Shown: positions 9,114 through 18,426 of the stretch, piece by piece
How positions within the stretch are numbered: position 1 is the stretch's first letter
Layout: every line of letters begins with the position of its first letter
Assembly (NCBI RefSeq): GCF_001028665.1
Contig: NZ_CP011503.1
Coordinates: forward strand, 2,852,001 to 2,916,000
DNA length: 64,000 nt
Origin: Burkholderia pyrrocinia
GTDB lineage: Bacteria; Pseudomonadota; Gammaproteobacteria; Burkholderiales; Burkholderiaceae
Direction: 5' to 3'
Notes under the pieces: generated by a model
What the model saw: only the letters and a program-made list of their open reading frames with translations
Database searches by the model: none
What the model was told of the DNA's origin: nothing
Program-made: the position numbers and the translations under genes

Positions 9114-9944
9114 TCAGCCGAGCTCGACAACCTTGTCCCACGCGAACGCGGTATTTTCCAGTTCGCCGGTGCGCCGGTGGATGTAGCCGCGCGGATTGCA
9201 CACCACGCGTGTGCCGCCGTCCGAAACGTAGTCGAATGACGTATGCGTGTGGCCGTGGATCCACACATCCACCGGCGGCCGCACGAGTTCCGCCATATCC
9301 GTGACGAACCCCGCCGACGCGAGGTCTTCCGCATAGCGTTCCGCCAGCGAGCGCCGGTGCGGCGCGTGGTGGGTGACGACGATCGTCCGCCCCGCGAACG
9401 GCACCGCGAGCTGCGCTTCCAGCCACGCACGGCCTTGCCGGTGCAGCGCGATCGCATCGGCCGGCGAGAAATCCCGTTCCGCCGCGCCCGGCGCCGCATG
9501 CAGCGCCGCGTCGTGCGGCCAGGTCACCTGGATCAATCCCTTGAAATCGAGCATCACGCGCAGCGCGGCTTCGATTGAAATGGCGATGCTGGCTTCGTCG
9601 CTGCCGAACAGCGAGAAATCGGTCCAGAGCGTCGTGCCGAGTACGCGGAAACGCTGCTCGGGATCGACGTAGGCGCCGTTGTTCAGGTAATGCACGTTGT
9701 CGAGCGCATGCGCCGCGTCGCGCATCGCCGCCTCCAGCGCGCCGAATTCCCCGTCGTAGTACTCGTGGTTGCCCGGCACGTAGATCACCGGCACAGCCGG
9801 GTCGAACGTCTCGGCGGCCCAGCGCAGGCCTTCCGCGTGATTGTGGATGTCGCCGGCCAGCACGACGAGATCCGCGTCGGCATGCGCGATCACGTCGGGC
9901 TGGTTGCTTTCGAGATGCAGGTCGGACAGTACGCGGACTTTCAC
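9114..9944 (-). CDS. Calcineurin-like metallophosphoesterase
   Basis: 276-residue cytoplasmic two-metal phosphoesterase. The metal-binding motifs are all present in order: DLH (D8, H10), GDIHNH (D32), GNHEYY (N59, H60), THHAPH and GHTH near residue 235. The subgroup resembles YfcE-independent stand-alone metallophosphoesterases of proteobacteria; the substrate (phosphodiester, nucleotide or other) cannot be deduced. It ends after a short gap from the following dehydrogenase gene on the same strand (26 bases between stop of that gene and this start), so co-transcription is possible. Confidence 0.9.
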   Translation of the reverse strand: MKVRVLSDLHLESNQPDVIAHADADLVVLAGDIHNHAEGLRWAAETFDPAVPVIYVPGNHEYYDGEFGALEAAMRDAAHALDNVHYLNNGAYVDPEQRFRVLGTTLWTDFSLFGSDEASIAISIEAALRVMLDFKGLIQVTWPHDAALHAAPGAAERDFSPADAIALHRQGRAWLEAQLAVPFAGRTIVVTHHAPHRRSLAERYAEDLASAGFVTDMAELVRPPVDVWIHGHTHTSFDYVSDGGTRVVCNPRGYIHRRTGELENTAFAWDKVVELG

Positions 9945-9969
9945 GGGCTTCGCTCCGGAGTGGGCGGTT

Positions 9970-11391
9970 TCAGCGCAGGACCTTGCCGGGATTCATCAGG
10001 CCGCGCGGGTCGAGCGCGGTCTTCAGCGTGCGCATCAGCGTCGTTTCGACCTGCGACTTGTAGCGCTGCGCATCGTCGATCTTCAACTGGCCGATTCCGT
10101 GTTCCGCGCTGATCGTGCCGTGGTGACGGTGCACGTTGTCGTAGACGATCCGGTTGATCGGTGCCTGGAATGCGGCGAGGAACGCCTTCGGATCGCCGCC
10201 TTCGGGCATCTGCACGTTGTAGTGGAGGTTGCCGTCACCGAGGTGGCCGAACGTGACCATCCGCGCCCCCGGCGCGGCCTGCTGGATCGCCGCGTCGGTC
10301 TCGTCGATGAAGCGCGCGACCGACGAGATCGGCACCGCGATGTCGTGCTTGATGTTGAGCCCCTCGTCGGCCTGGGCGAGCGGGATGTGTTCGCGCAGGT
10401 CCCAGAACGCGCGCGACTGCGCGAGATTCTCCGCGACCACCGCGTCGACCACGAGCCCGGCCTCGAACGCTTCTTCCATCAGTTTCTCGAACAGCGCGCG
10501 CGCATGCGCTTCGCTTTCGTTGTCGGACAGTTCGAGCAGCACCGTCTGCGAATGCGTCTGCGCGAACGGGTAGCGCAGTTGCGGGTAGTGCTTGCCGACG
10601 AGCTGCATGCAGAAATCCGACATCAGCTCGAAGCCGGTCAGCAGCGGCCCGGCCGCGCGCTGCGCGAGCGCGAGGAAGTCGAGCGCCGCGTGCGGCGATT
10701 CGAGCGCGGCCAGTGCCGTGACCTGCGCGGCCGGCAGCGGATGCAGCTTCATCACGGCCGCCGTGATGATCCCGAGCGTGCCTTCCGCGCCGATGAACAG
10801 GTCGCGCAGGTCGTAGCCCGTGTTGTCCTTGCGCAGCCCGCGCAGGCCGTCCCAGATCTCGCCCTGCGGCGTCACGACCTCGAGACCGAGGCACAGCTCG
10901 CGCGCGTTGCCGTAGCGCAGCACCGCGGTCCCGCCCGCATTGGTCGACAGGTTGCCGCCGATCGTGCAGCTGCCTTCCGCCGCGAGGCTCAACGCGAACA
11001 GCCGGTCGCCTTCGCGGGCGCGTGCCTGCACGTCGGCGAGGATCACACCGGCTTCGACGGTGATCGTGTTGTTGTGCGGATCGAGTGCACGCACGCGGTT
11101 CAGGCGCGCGACGCTCAGCACGGCCTGGCTGCCGCTCGCGTCGGGCGTCGCGCCGCCGGCGAGGCCCGTGTTGCCGCCTTGCGGCACGAGCGCGATGCCG
11201 TGCGCGTTGGCCAGCTTGACGAGTGCGGCGACTTCGGCCGTGTTCGCGGGTTTCAGCACCGCGCATGCGGCACCCTTGTAACGGCGGCGCCAGTCGGTCA
11301 GGAACGGTTCGGTATCGTGCGGGTCGGTCAGCACGTGGTCGGCGCCGATCGCGTCACGGCACGCGGAAACGAAAGCTTCGGAGGACATCAT
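9970..11391 (-). CDS. FAD-binding oxidoreductase (GlcD / D-2-hydroxyacid dehydrogenase type)
   Basis: 473-residue flavoprotein. The N-terminal PCMH FAD domain (about residues 40-220) has VPQGGNTGLAGGATPD and SCTIGGNLSTNAGGTAVLRYG. The C-terminal FAD-oxidase domain has GHLGDGNLHYNV and GTISAEHGIGQLK, the metal/substrate motifs of the D-lactate, glycolate and D-2-hydroxyglutarate dehydrogenase family. It oxidises a D-2-hydroxyacid, probably passing electrons to a quinone, ETF or cytochrome. The exact substrate is uncertain. Tandem ATG codons at 11391 and 11388 follow AAGG at 11397-11394; the second has the better spacing. Downstream of the wrbA-like and DUF2069 genes, same strand. Confidence 0.9.
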   Translation of the reverse strand: MMSSEAFVSACRDAIGADHVLTDPHDTEPFLTDWRRRYKGAACAVLKPANTAEVAALVKLANAHGIALVPQGGNTGLAGGATPDASGSQAVLSVARLNRVRALDPHNNTITVEAGVILADVQARAREGDRLFALSLAAEGSCTIGGNLSTNAGGTAVLRYGNARELCLGLEVVTPQGEIWDGLRGLRKDNTGYDLRDLFIGAEGTLGIITAAVMKLHPLPAAQVTALAALESPHAALDFLALAQRAAGPLLTGFELMSDFCMQLVGKHYPQLRYPFAQTHSQTVLLELSDNESEAHARALFEKLMEEAFEAGLVVDAVVAENLAQSRAFWDLREHIPLAQADEGLNIKHDIAVPISSVARFIDETDAAIQQAAPGARMVTFGHLGDGNLHYNVQMPEGGDPKAFLAAFQAPINRIVYDNVHRHHGTISAEHGIGQLKIDDAQRYKSQVETTLMRTLKTALDPRGLMNPGKVLR

Positions 11392-11409
11392 CACCTTGTC
11401 GCGTAAGGG

Positions 11410-12545
<1,136 letters not shown>

Positions 12546-12563
12546 TCAGGAAGGAGAAGCAGT

Positions 12564-13895
12564 TTGCCGAAGTTGAGCGTCGATCTCGACACCCTCAAGC
12601 GCCTCGCGCAGTTCGCGGCCCGGCGCAGCGCCGAGGATCGCATCCCGCAAGTGGCGGGCAGCCTGACTTTCACGACGATGCTGGCGCTCGTGCCGCTCGT
12701 GACGGTCGCGTTCGCGCTGTTCACCGCGTTCCCGATGTTCGCGTCGTTCCAGATCTCGCTGCAGGGGTTCCTCGCGGATCACCTGATGCCCGCGCAGTTC
12801 AACGTCCAGATCTTCAAGTACCTGAACCAGTTCGCGTCGAAGGCCAAGGGGCTGACGACGGCCGGCCTGATCGTGCTCGTCGTCACGTCGGTGATGACGA
12901 TGATGACGATCGAATCGGCCTTCAACCTGATCTGGCGGGTGCGCAAGCCGCGGCCGTTCGCGCAGCGCGTGCTCGCGTACTGGGCGCTGATCACGCTTGG
13001 GCCCTTGCTGTTCGGCGTGAGCCTGTCGATCTCGTCGTACCTGTTCACGCAGTCGCTCGCGTTCACCGGCGCGGGGCCGTCCACGTCGATCGTCGAGTGG
13101 CTGCTCGCGCTCGCGTCGCTGCCGCTGACGGTGCTCGCGTTCACGCTGCTGTACGTGTACCTGCCGAACTGCACGGTCGCATGGCGCGACGCGGTGATCG
13201 GCGGGCTGTTCGCGGCCGTCGCGTTCGAGTTCGCGAAACGCGGTTTCGGCTACTACGTGCGGCGCATTCCGACCTATACGGCCGTCTACGGCGCGTTCGC
13301 GGCGCTGCCGGTGTTCCTGCTGTGGGTGTATCTCAGCTGGTTCGTCGCGCTGCTCGGCGCGATGGTGGCGTCCGCGCTGCCGGCGATCCGCGTCGGTCAG
13401 TTCCATCGCATCCACTATCCGGGCAGCGACCTGCTCGATGCGCTCGAACTGCTCGCGCGGCTTGCCGAGGCACGCGCGGCCGGCAAGCCCGGGTACGCGG
13501 CGGTGCGGCTCGCGACCATGCTGCGGTGCGACATGGAAACCGCGCAGCGGTTGCTGACGACGATGGAGGAGCGGGAATGGATTGCGAGGCTGGACGTCGG
13601 CGGCGATGCCGCGCCGCGCTACGTCCTGCTCGCGAACCCGGAGCAGCTGACGCTCGCGCAACTGTTCGACGTGCTGGTGATCGACCGCACGGAGCTGACC
13701 TACCAGTTGCAGCGGCGGCGCAGCCATGTCGACGGCGCGGCGCTGCTCGAGGTGCTGTCGAACGAGCGGTTCGACGTGTCGCTCGCGTCGCTGATCGCCG
13801 CCCACCGGCTTGCGGGAGCACAGCCGGCGGGTATCCCGGGGCAGGCGCCGGAAGGCGTACCCGACCCGCACGCGCGGCCGCCGCGGCCCGCGTGA
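12564..13895 (+). CDS. YihY/UPF0761 family membrane protein
   Basis: 443-residue inner-membrane protein with six predicted helices in the first 290 residues; strings such as AGSLTFTTMLALVPLVTVAFAL and YTAVYGAFAALPVFLLWVYLSW mark the YihY (formerly mis-called RNase BN) family. I place the start at TTG 12564-12566: AAGGAG at 12551-12556 is seven bases upstream, and the protein then opens PKLSVDLDTLKRLAQFAARR. The cytoplasmic tail (about 295-443) contains a possible winged-helix-like segment (RLATMLRCDMETAQRLLTTM) and a Pro-rich end. Function of the family is unresolved. Confidence 0.88.
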   Translation: MPKLSVDLDTLKRLAQFAARRSAEDRIPQVAGSLTFTTMLALVPLVTVAFALFTAFPMFASFQISLQGFLADHLMPAQFNVQIFKYLNQFASKAKGLTTAGLIVLVVTSVMTMMTIESAFNLIWRVRKPRPFAQRVLAYWALITLGPLLFGVSLSISSYLFTQSLAFTGAGPSTSIVEWLLALASLPLTVLAFTLLYVYLPNCTVAWRDAVIGGLFAAVAFEFAKRGFGYYVRRIPTYTAVYGAFAALPVFLLWVYLSWFVALLGAMVASALPAIRVGQFHRIHYPGSDLLDALELLARLAEARAAGKPGYAAVRLATMLRCDMETAQRLLTTMEEREWIARLDVGGDAAPRYVLLANPEQLTLAQLFDVLVIDRTELTYQLQRRRSHVDGAALLEVLSNERFDVSLASLIAAHRLAGAQPAGIPGQAPEGVPDPHARPPRPA

Positions 13896-13919
13896 ATGCG
13901 GCGCCCGGCCACCCGGTGA

Positions 13920-14237
13920 CTACAGCGGAATCTTGCCGGTGCAGATGTCCTTGAACATCACCCAGTCGCCCATCAGGCTGTAGATCGGGTGCCGGAACGT
14001 GGCCGGGCGATTCTTCTCGAAGAAGAAGTGTCCGACCCATGCGAACCCGTAGCCGCAGACGACAGCTGCCGGCAGCCACAGCCAGTGGCCGGTCGCGATC
14101 GCCATCGCGACGCAGCCGATCACGCCGAGCGAGCCGATGAAGTGCAGCCGCCGCGACGTCAGGTTCTGGTGTTCGTTCAGGTAATACGGGTAGAAATCAG
14201 CGAAGCTGGCGAATTGCTCCGAATGCGTATGCGCCAT
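13920..14237 (-). CDS. DUF962 / Mpo1-like membrane protein
   Basis: 105-residue protein with the DUF962 pattern: FADFYPYYLNEHQNLTSRRLHFIG near the N-terminus, two hydrophobic helices, then GFAWVGHFFFEKNRPATFRHPIYSL. The conserved His residues match yeast Mpo1, an Fe(II)-dependent dioxygenase of 2-hydroxy fatty acids, so a lipid-oxidation role is possible but unproven. Start at 14237 is set by GAGGAG six bases upstream; the frame stays open further but the extra sequence is the divergent intergenic region. Convergent with the YihY gene and divergent from the CBS-domain gene. Confidence 0.88.
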   Translation of the reverse strand: MAHTHSEQFASFADFYPYYLNEHQNLTSRRLHFIGSLGVIGCVAMAIATGHWLWLPAAVVCGYGFAWVGHFFFEKNRPATFRHPIYSLMGDWVMFKDICTGKIPL

Positions 14238-14394
14238 GGCCATCTCCTCGGGCCGCTGTTCATGGGGCCATTGTGCGGCCGGCAGCCGGTGTCCGCAAGC
14301 GGGGGCGGCCCGCCGCGCCGGCCCGCGCTTTCCTTTTGACAGGCTTTCCGATAGGATCGAAAGAGGTTTTGCATTCAAGCATGAGGGGACTACG

Positions 14395-14850
14395 ATGCGC
14401 GTCAGCGATATTCTGAAAGTGAAGGGCAACACGTTGTTTACGGTGACGCCCGATAAACCGCTGCGCGAAGCGGTCGATACGATGGCCGAGCACGACATCG
14501 GTTCGCTCGTCGTGATGGAGTACGGCGATCTCGTCGGGATGCTGACGTTCCGCGAGATCATCCTGCGCCTGCACGTCAACGGCGGCGCGATCGGCGACGT
14601 GCAGGTGCGCAAGGTGATGGACGAGCCGCTCACCTGCACGCCGGAAACGGACGTCAACGAAGTGCGCCGGATGATGCTCGAGCGCCACGCGCGCTACATG
14701 CCCGTGCTCGACAAGAAGGTGCTGATGGGCGTCATTTCGTTCTACGACGTCGCGAAGACGGTCGTCGAGGCGCAGAGCTTCGAGAACCGGATGCTGAAGG
14801 CGTACATTCGCGACTGGCCGGAATCGGAAGCCGAAGCGCACAAGCCGTGA
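14395..14850 (+). CDS. CBS-domain protein
   Basis: 151-residue soluble protein made of two tandem CBS motifs (about residues 8-65 and 75-130), forming one Bateman module. Such modules bind adenine nucleotides or other ligands. Visible features include VTPDKPLREAVDTMAEHDIGS and TDVNEVRRMMLERHARYMPV. GAGGGGA precedes the ATG. A perfect TTGACA (14336-14341) lies upstream but no good -10 was found at the right spacing. Followed by a strong terminator, so monocistronic. Confidence 0.9.
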   Translation: MRVSDILKVKGNTLFTVTPDKPLREAVDTMAEHDIGSLVVMEYGDLVGMLTFREIILRLHVNGGAIGDVQVRKVMDEPLTCTPETDVNEVRRMMLERHARYMPVLDKKVLMGVISFYDVAKTVVEAQSFENRMLKAYIRDWPESEAEAHKP

Positions 14851-14899
14851 ACCACGCCGCGCCCTGCGCCCTGACGCGCGGGCGTCGCCATCCGGCACG

Positions 14900-14934
14900 C
14901 GGCGGCGCAGGTTTGTCCTGCGCCGCCGTTTTTT
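14900..14934 (+). terminator. Rho-independent terminator after CBS-domain gene
   Basis: A 12-base perfect stem (14900-14911 with 14917-14928), five-base loop TTTGT and a run of six T. It separates the CBS-domain gene from the transporter-acyltransferase gene. Confidence 0.9.
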
Positions 14935-14992
14935 CAACGACAACACGACAAGGCCCGCGCAGCTTCGCCAAGACGACGCGCGCGTATTCCGC

Positions 14993-16927
14993 ATGAGCGA
15001 TCAAACGCAAGCCACATCGGGGCAGCGCGACGAAAGGCGCGCCCACGCGTCGCAGTTCGACCTGCTGCGCGAGCGCCGTTTCGCACCGTTCTTCACGACC
15101 CAGTTCCTCGGCGCGCTGAACGACAACGTCTTCAAGATCGGCTTCACGTCGCTCGTCACCTATCACACCGCGCGGTTCTCCGGCGTCGATGCGAAGACTG
15201 CCGCATTCCTGATTTCCGCGATCTTCATCCTGCCGTTCGTGCTGTTCTCGGCGACGTCCGGCCAGATCGCCGACAAGTACGACAAGGCGACCCTCACGCG
15301 CTTCGTGAAGACCTTCGAGATCGTGCTGATGCTGGTCGGCGCGGCCGGCTTCGTCACGCACAGCGCGACCCTGCTGTATCTGTGCACGTTCATGATGGGG
15401 ATGCACTCGACGCTGTTCGGGCCCGTCAAGTATTCGTATCTGCCGCAGCATCTCGGCGAGCACGAACTGGTCGGCGGCAACGGTCTCGTCGAGATGGGCA
15501 CGTTCATCGCGATCCTGATCGGCACGATCATCGGCGGCGCGGCCGCGGGTATCGAAGGCAGCGGCGAGCGCGTGCTCGCGGTGAGCGTCGTCGTCATCGC
15601 GATCGCGGGGCGGCTCGTCTCGCAGCGCGTGCCGTCCACGCCGGCGCCGCAGCCCGATCTCGTGATCAACTGGAATCCGTTCAGCGAGACCTGGCGCAAC
15701 CTCGGGCTCGCGCGGCAGAACCGCACCGTGTTCCTGAGCCTGCTCGGCATCTCGTGGCTGTGGTTCGTCGGTGCGACGTTCCTCACGTCGTTCTTCAATT
15801 TCGCGAAGGACGTGCTGTCCGCGAGCCCCGACGTCGTCACGATCCTGCTCGCGACGTTCTCGGTCGGCATCGGCCTCGGCTCGCTGCTGTGCGAACGGCT
15901 GTCGCAGCGGCGCGTCGAGATCGGCCTCGTACCGCTCGGCTCGATCGGCATCAGCGTGTTCGCGATCGAGCTGTACTTCGCGAGCCACGCGCTGCCGTCG
16001 CCCGGCCATCTGCTGTCGGTCGGCGAATTCCTGGCCGGCGCGCGCCACTGGCGCATCCTGGCCGACCTGTTCCTGCTCGCGATGTTCGGCGGCTTCTACA
16101 GCGTGCCGCTGTACGCGCTGATCCAGAGCCGCAGCGCGCCGACGCACCGCGCGCGGATCATCGCCGCGAACAACATCCTGAACGCGCTGTTCATGATCCT
16201 GTCGGCCGTGATGGCGATGGGGCTGACCAAGGCCGGCGTCGACATCCCGGGCCTGTTCCTCGTCACCGCGCTGCTGAACGTGATCGTCGCGACGTATATC
16301 TACCTGCTCGTGCCGGAGTTCCTGCTGCGCTTCGTTGCGTGGGTGCTCGTGCACACCTTCTACCGGATTCGCCTCGTGCACGCGGAGCGGATCCCGGCGG
16401 AAGGGGCGGCCGTGCTCGTCTGCAACCATGTCAGCTACGTCGATGCGCTCGTGCTGGCCGCCGCGAGCCCGCGCCCGATCCGTTTCGTGATGGATCACCG
16501 GATCTTCAAGACGCGCTTCGCGAGCTGGGTGTTCCGGCATGCGAAGGCGATCCCGATCGCGCCGCGCCACGAGGATCCCGAGATGCTCACGCGCGCGTAC
16601 GACGCGTGCGAGGCCGCGCTGAAGGACGGCGAACTCGTGTGCATCTTCCCCGAGGGCAAGCTGACGAAGACGGGCGACATCAATACGTTCCATCACGGCA
16701 TCACCGAGATCCTGAGCCGCACGCCGGCGCCGGTGATTCCGATGGCGCTGCGCGGGCTTTGGGGCAGCTATTTCTCACGGCATTCCGATGCGCGGATGCC
16801 GCGGCCCATCAAGCGCGGCGTGATGAGCCGGCTGACGCTGGCGGTCGGCGAGCCGATCCCGGCGTCGGTTGCAACGCCCGAGTCGCTGCAGGCCGCGGTG
16901 ACCGAACTGCGCGGCGCGCGGAAGTAG
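14993..16927 (+). CDS. MFS (LplT-like) transporter fused to PlsC-type acyltransferase
   Basis: 644-residue bifunctional membrane protein. Residues about 25-430 form a 12-helix MFS domain like lysophospholipid transporter LplT (FFTTQFLGALNDNVFKIGF, GPVKYSYLPQHL). Residues about 440-625 form a PlsC acyltransferase with the catalytic H-x4-D motif NHVSYVD (H478, D483) and FPEGKLT near 552. Family knowledge suggests import and re-acylation of lysophospholipids at the inner membrane. In E. coli LplT is separate and Aas carries acyltransferase plus acyl-ACP synthetase; here the synthetase domain is absent, so acyl groups would have to come from elsewhere. Confidence 0.92.
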   Translation: MSDQTQATSGQRDERRAHASQFDLLRERRFAPFFTTQFLGALNDNVFKIGFTSLVTYHTARFSGVDAKTAAFLISAIFILPFVLFSATSGQIADKYDKATLTRFVKTFEIVLMLVGAAGFVTHSATLLYLCTFMMGMHSTLFGPVKYSYLPQHLGEHELVGGNGLVEMGTFIAILIGTIIGGAAAGIEGSGERVLAVSVVVIAIAGRLVSQRVPSTPAPQPDLVINWNPFSETWRNLGLARQNRTVFLSLLGISWLWFVGATFLTSFFNFAKDVLSASPDVVTILLATFSVGIGLGSLLCERLSQRRVEIGLVPLGSIGISVFAIELYFASHALPSPGHLLSVGEFLAGARHWRILADLFLLAMFGGFYSVPLYALIQSRSAPTHRARIIAANNILNALFMILSAVMAMGLTKAGVDIPGLFLVTALLNVIVATYIYLLVPEFLLRFVAWVLVHTFYRIRLVHAERIPAEGAAVLVCNHVSYVDALVLAAASPRPIRFVMDHRIFKTRFASWVFRHAKAIPIAPRHEDPEMLTRAYDACEAALKDGELVCIFPEGKLTKTGDINTFHHGITEILSRTPAPVIPMALRGLWGSYFSRHSDARMPRPIKRGVMSRLTLAVGEPIPASVATPESLQAAVTELRGARK

Positions 16928-17172
16928 GCGGGCGCCCGCGGGCATCGCGCGGGCAGGCATTCGGCTGCAAGCCGGCCGGAACGGGCTTCCGGCCGCACCA
17001 TCCGGGCCGCGTATGCGCGCACCGTGCGCCCGGCCGACGTTTCATGCGGCCCGCGGGCCCGGGACGGCTGGCATAATAGCGGTTTACCTCTTTTCTCGAC
17101 CGGCAAACGATCGATCTGCCTGCTGCCCGGGCAGCGCATCGGTTTGCCCATTTCTCTTTGGGCGGTTCCATC

Positions 17173-18273
17173 ATGTCCGGCAATACCCTCGGCACGCTTT
17201 TCACTGTCACGACCTTCGGCGAATCGCACGGTCCCGCGATCGGCTGCGTGATCGACGGCTGCCCGCCGGGGATGGGGCTGACCGAAGCCGACATCCAGAT
17301 CGAGCTCGATCGCCGCAAGCCCGGCACGTCGCGGCACGTGACGCAACGGCAGGAGGCCGACGAGGTCGAGATCCTGTCGGGCGTGTTCGAAGGCGTGACG
17401 ACCGGCACGCCGATCGCGCTGCTGATCCGCAATACCGACCAGCGCAGCAAGGACTACGGCAACATCGTCGAGACGTTCCGTCCCGGCCATGCCGATTACA
17501 CCTACTGGCAGAAGTACGGCATCCGCGACTATCGCGGCGGCGGCCGCTCGTCCGCGCGCCTGACCGCGCCGATCGTCGGCGCGGGTGCGGTCGCGAAGAA
17601 GTGGCTGCGCGAGCGCTTCGGCGTCGAGGTGCGCGGCTACATGAGCGGCCTCGGCGAGATCGACGTGCCGTTCGTCGACTGGTCGCATGTGCGCGAGAAT
17701 CCGTTCTTCTCGCCGAACGCGGCGGTCGTTCCGGAACTCGAGGCCTACATGGATGCGCTGCGCAAGGACGGCGATTCGATCGGCGCGCGCATCGACGTCG
17801 TCGCGTCGGGGGTGCCGGTCGGCTGGGGCGAACCCGTGTTCGACCGCCTCGATGCGGACATCGCGAAGGCGATGATGAGCATCAACGCGGTGAAGGGCGT
17901 CGAGATCGGCGCGGGCTTCGACAGCGTCGCGCAACGCGGCTCGGTGCACGGCGACGAGCTGACGCCGGGCGGCTTCGTCGGCAACCATGCGGGCGGTGTG
18001 CTCGGCGGGATTTCGACGGGGCAGGACATCACCGTGTCGATCGCGATCAAGCCGACGTCGAGCATCCGCACGCCGCGCCGTTCGATCACGAAGGCCGGCG
18101 AGGAGGCCACGGTGGAAACCTTCGGCCGCCACGACCCGTGCGTCGGCATCCGCGCGACGCCGATCGCCGAGTCGATGCTCGCACTGGTGCTGATCGATCA
18201 TGCACTGCGCCATCGCGCGCAGTGCGGCGACGTCGAGACGCCGACGCCGAAGATCGCGGGCAGCGCGACCTGA
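17173..18273 (+). CDS. aroC: Chorismate synthase
   Basis: 366-residue cytoplasmic enzyme, last step of the shikimate pathway (EPSP to chorismate, needing reduced FMN). The N-terminal signature [15 protein letters not shown] (His19) and the downstream [25 protein letters not shown] and GGISTGQDI motifs are intact and the length is standard. The start MSGNTLG was chosen over an in-frame one five codons upstream. A CATAAT box near 17070 may be its -10. Followed by a terminator shared with the convergent ETF-QO gene. Confidence 0.96.
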   Translation: MSGNTLGTLFTVTTFGESHGPAIGCVIDGCPPGMGLTEADIQIELDRRKPGTSRHVTQRQEADEVEILSGVFEGVTTGTPIALLIRNTDQRSKDYGNIVETFRPGHADYTYWQKYGIRDYRGGGRSSARLTAPIVGAGAVAKKWLRERFGVEVRGYMSGLGEIDVPFVDWSHVRENPFFSPNAAVVPELEAYMDALRKDGDSIGARIDVVASGVPVGWGEPVFDRLDADIAKAMMSINAVKGVEIGAGFDSVAQRGSVHGDELTPGGFVGNHAGGVLGGISTGQDITVSIAIKPTSSIRTPRRSITKAGEEATVETFGRHDPCVGIRATPIAESMLALVLIDHALRHRAQCGDVETPTPKIAGSAT

Positions 18274-18326
18274 CGCAAGCGGGCGGGGCGCGGTGCGCCT
18301 CGTCTCGACCGTCGAGCGATGAATGC

Positions 18327-18360
18327 AAACGGGGCGCTGCGTGATGCGGCGCCCCGTTTC
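18327..18360. terminator. Terminator between aroC and ETF-QO gene
   Basis: Inverted repeat AAACGGGGCGC ... GCGCCCCGTTT with a T-rich flank (TTTCGTTT) on the plus strand and an A-rich flank at the other side. Located between convergent genes and probably serves both. Confidence 0.7.
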
Positions 18361-18426
18361 GTTTGCTGCAGATTGCAGCGCGGCCCGCCAAAAAACGCGA
18401 CGCTCGTGGCGGCGCGTTCCGGCAGG

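Noticed and set aside
14732..16696. 654-codon minus-strand frame opposite the MFS-PlsC gene
   Set aside because: Arg/Asp/Glu-rich shadow that crosses a terminator; the plus strand holds an intact conserved protein.
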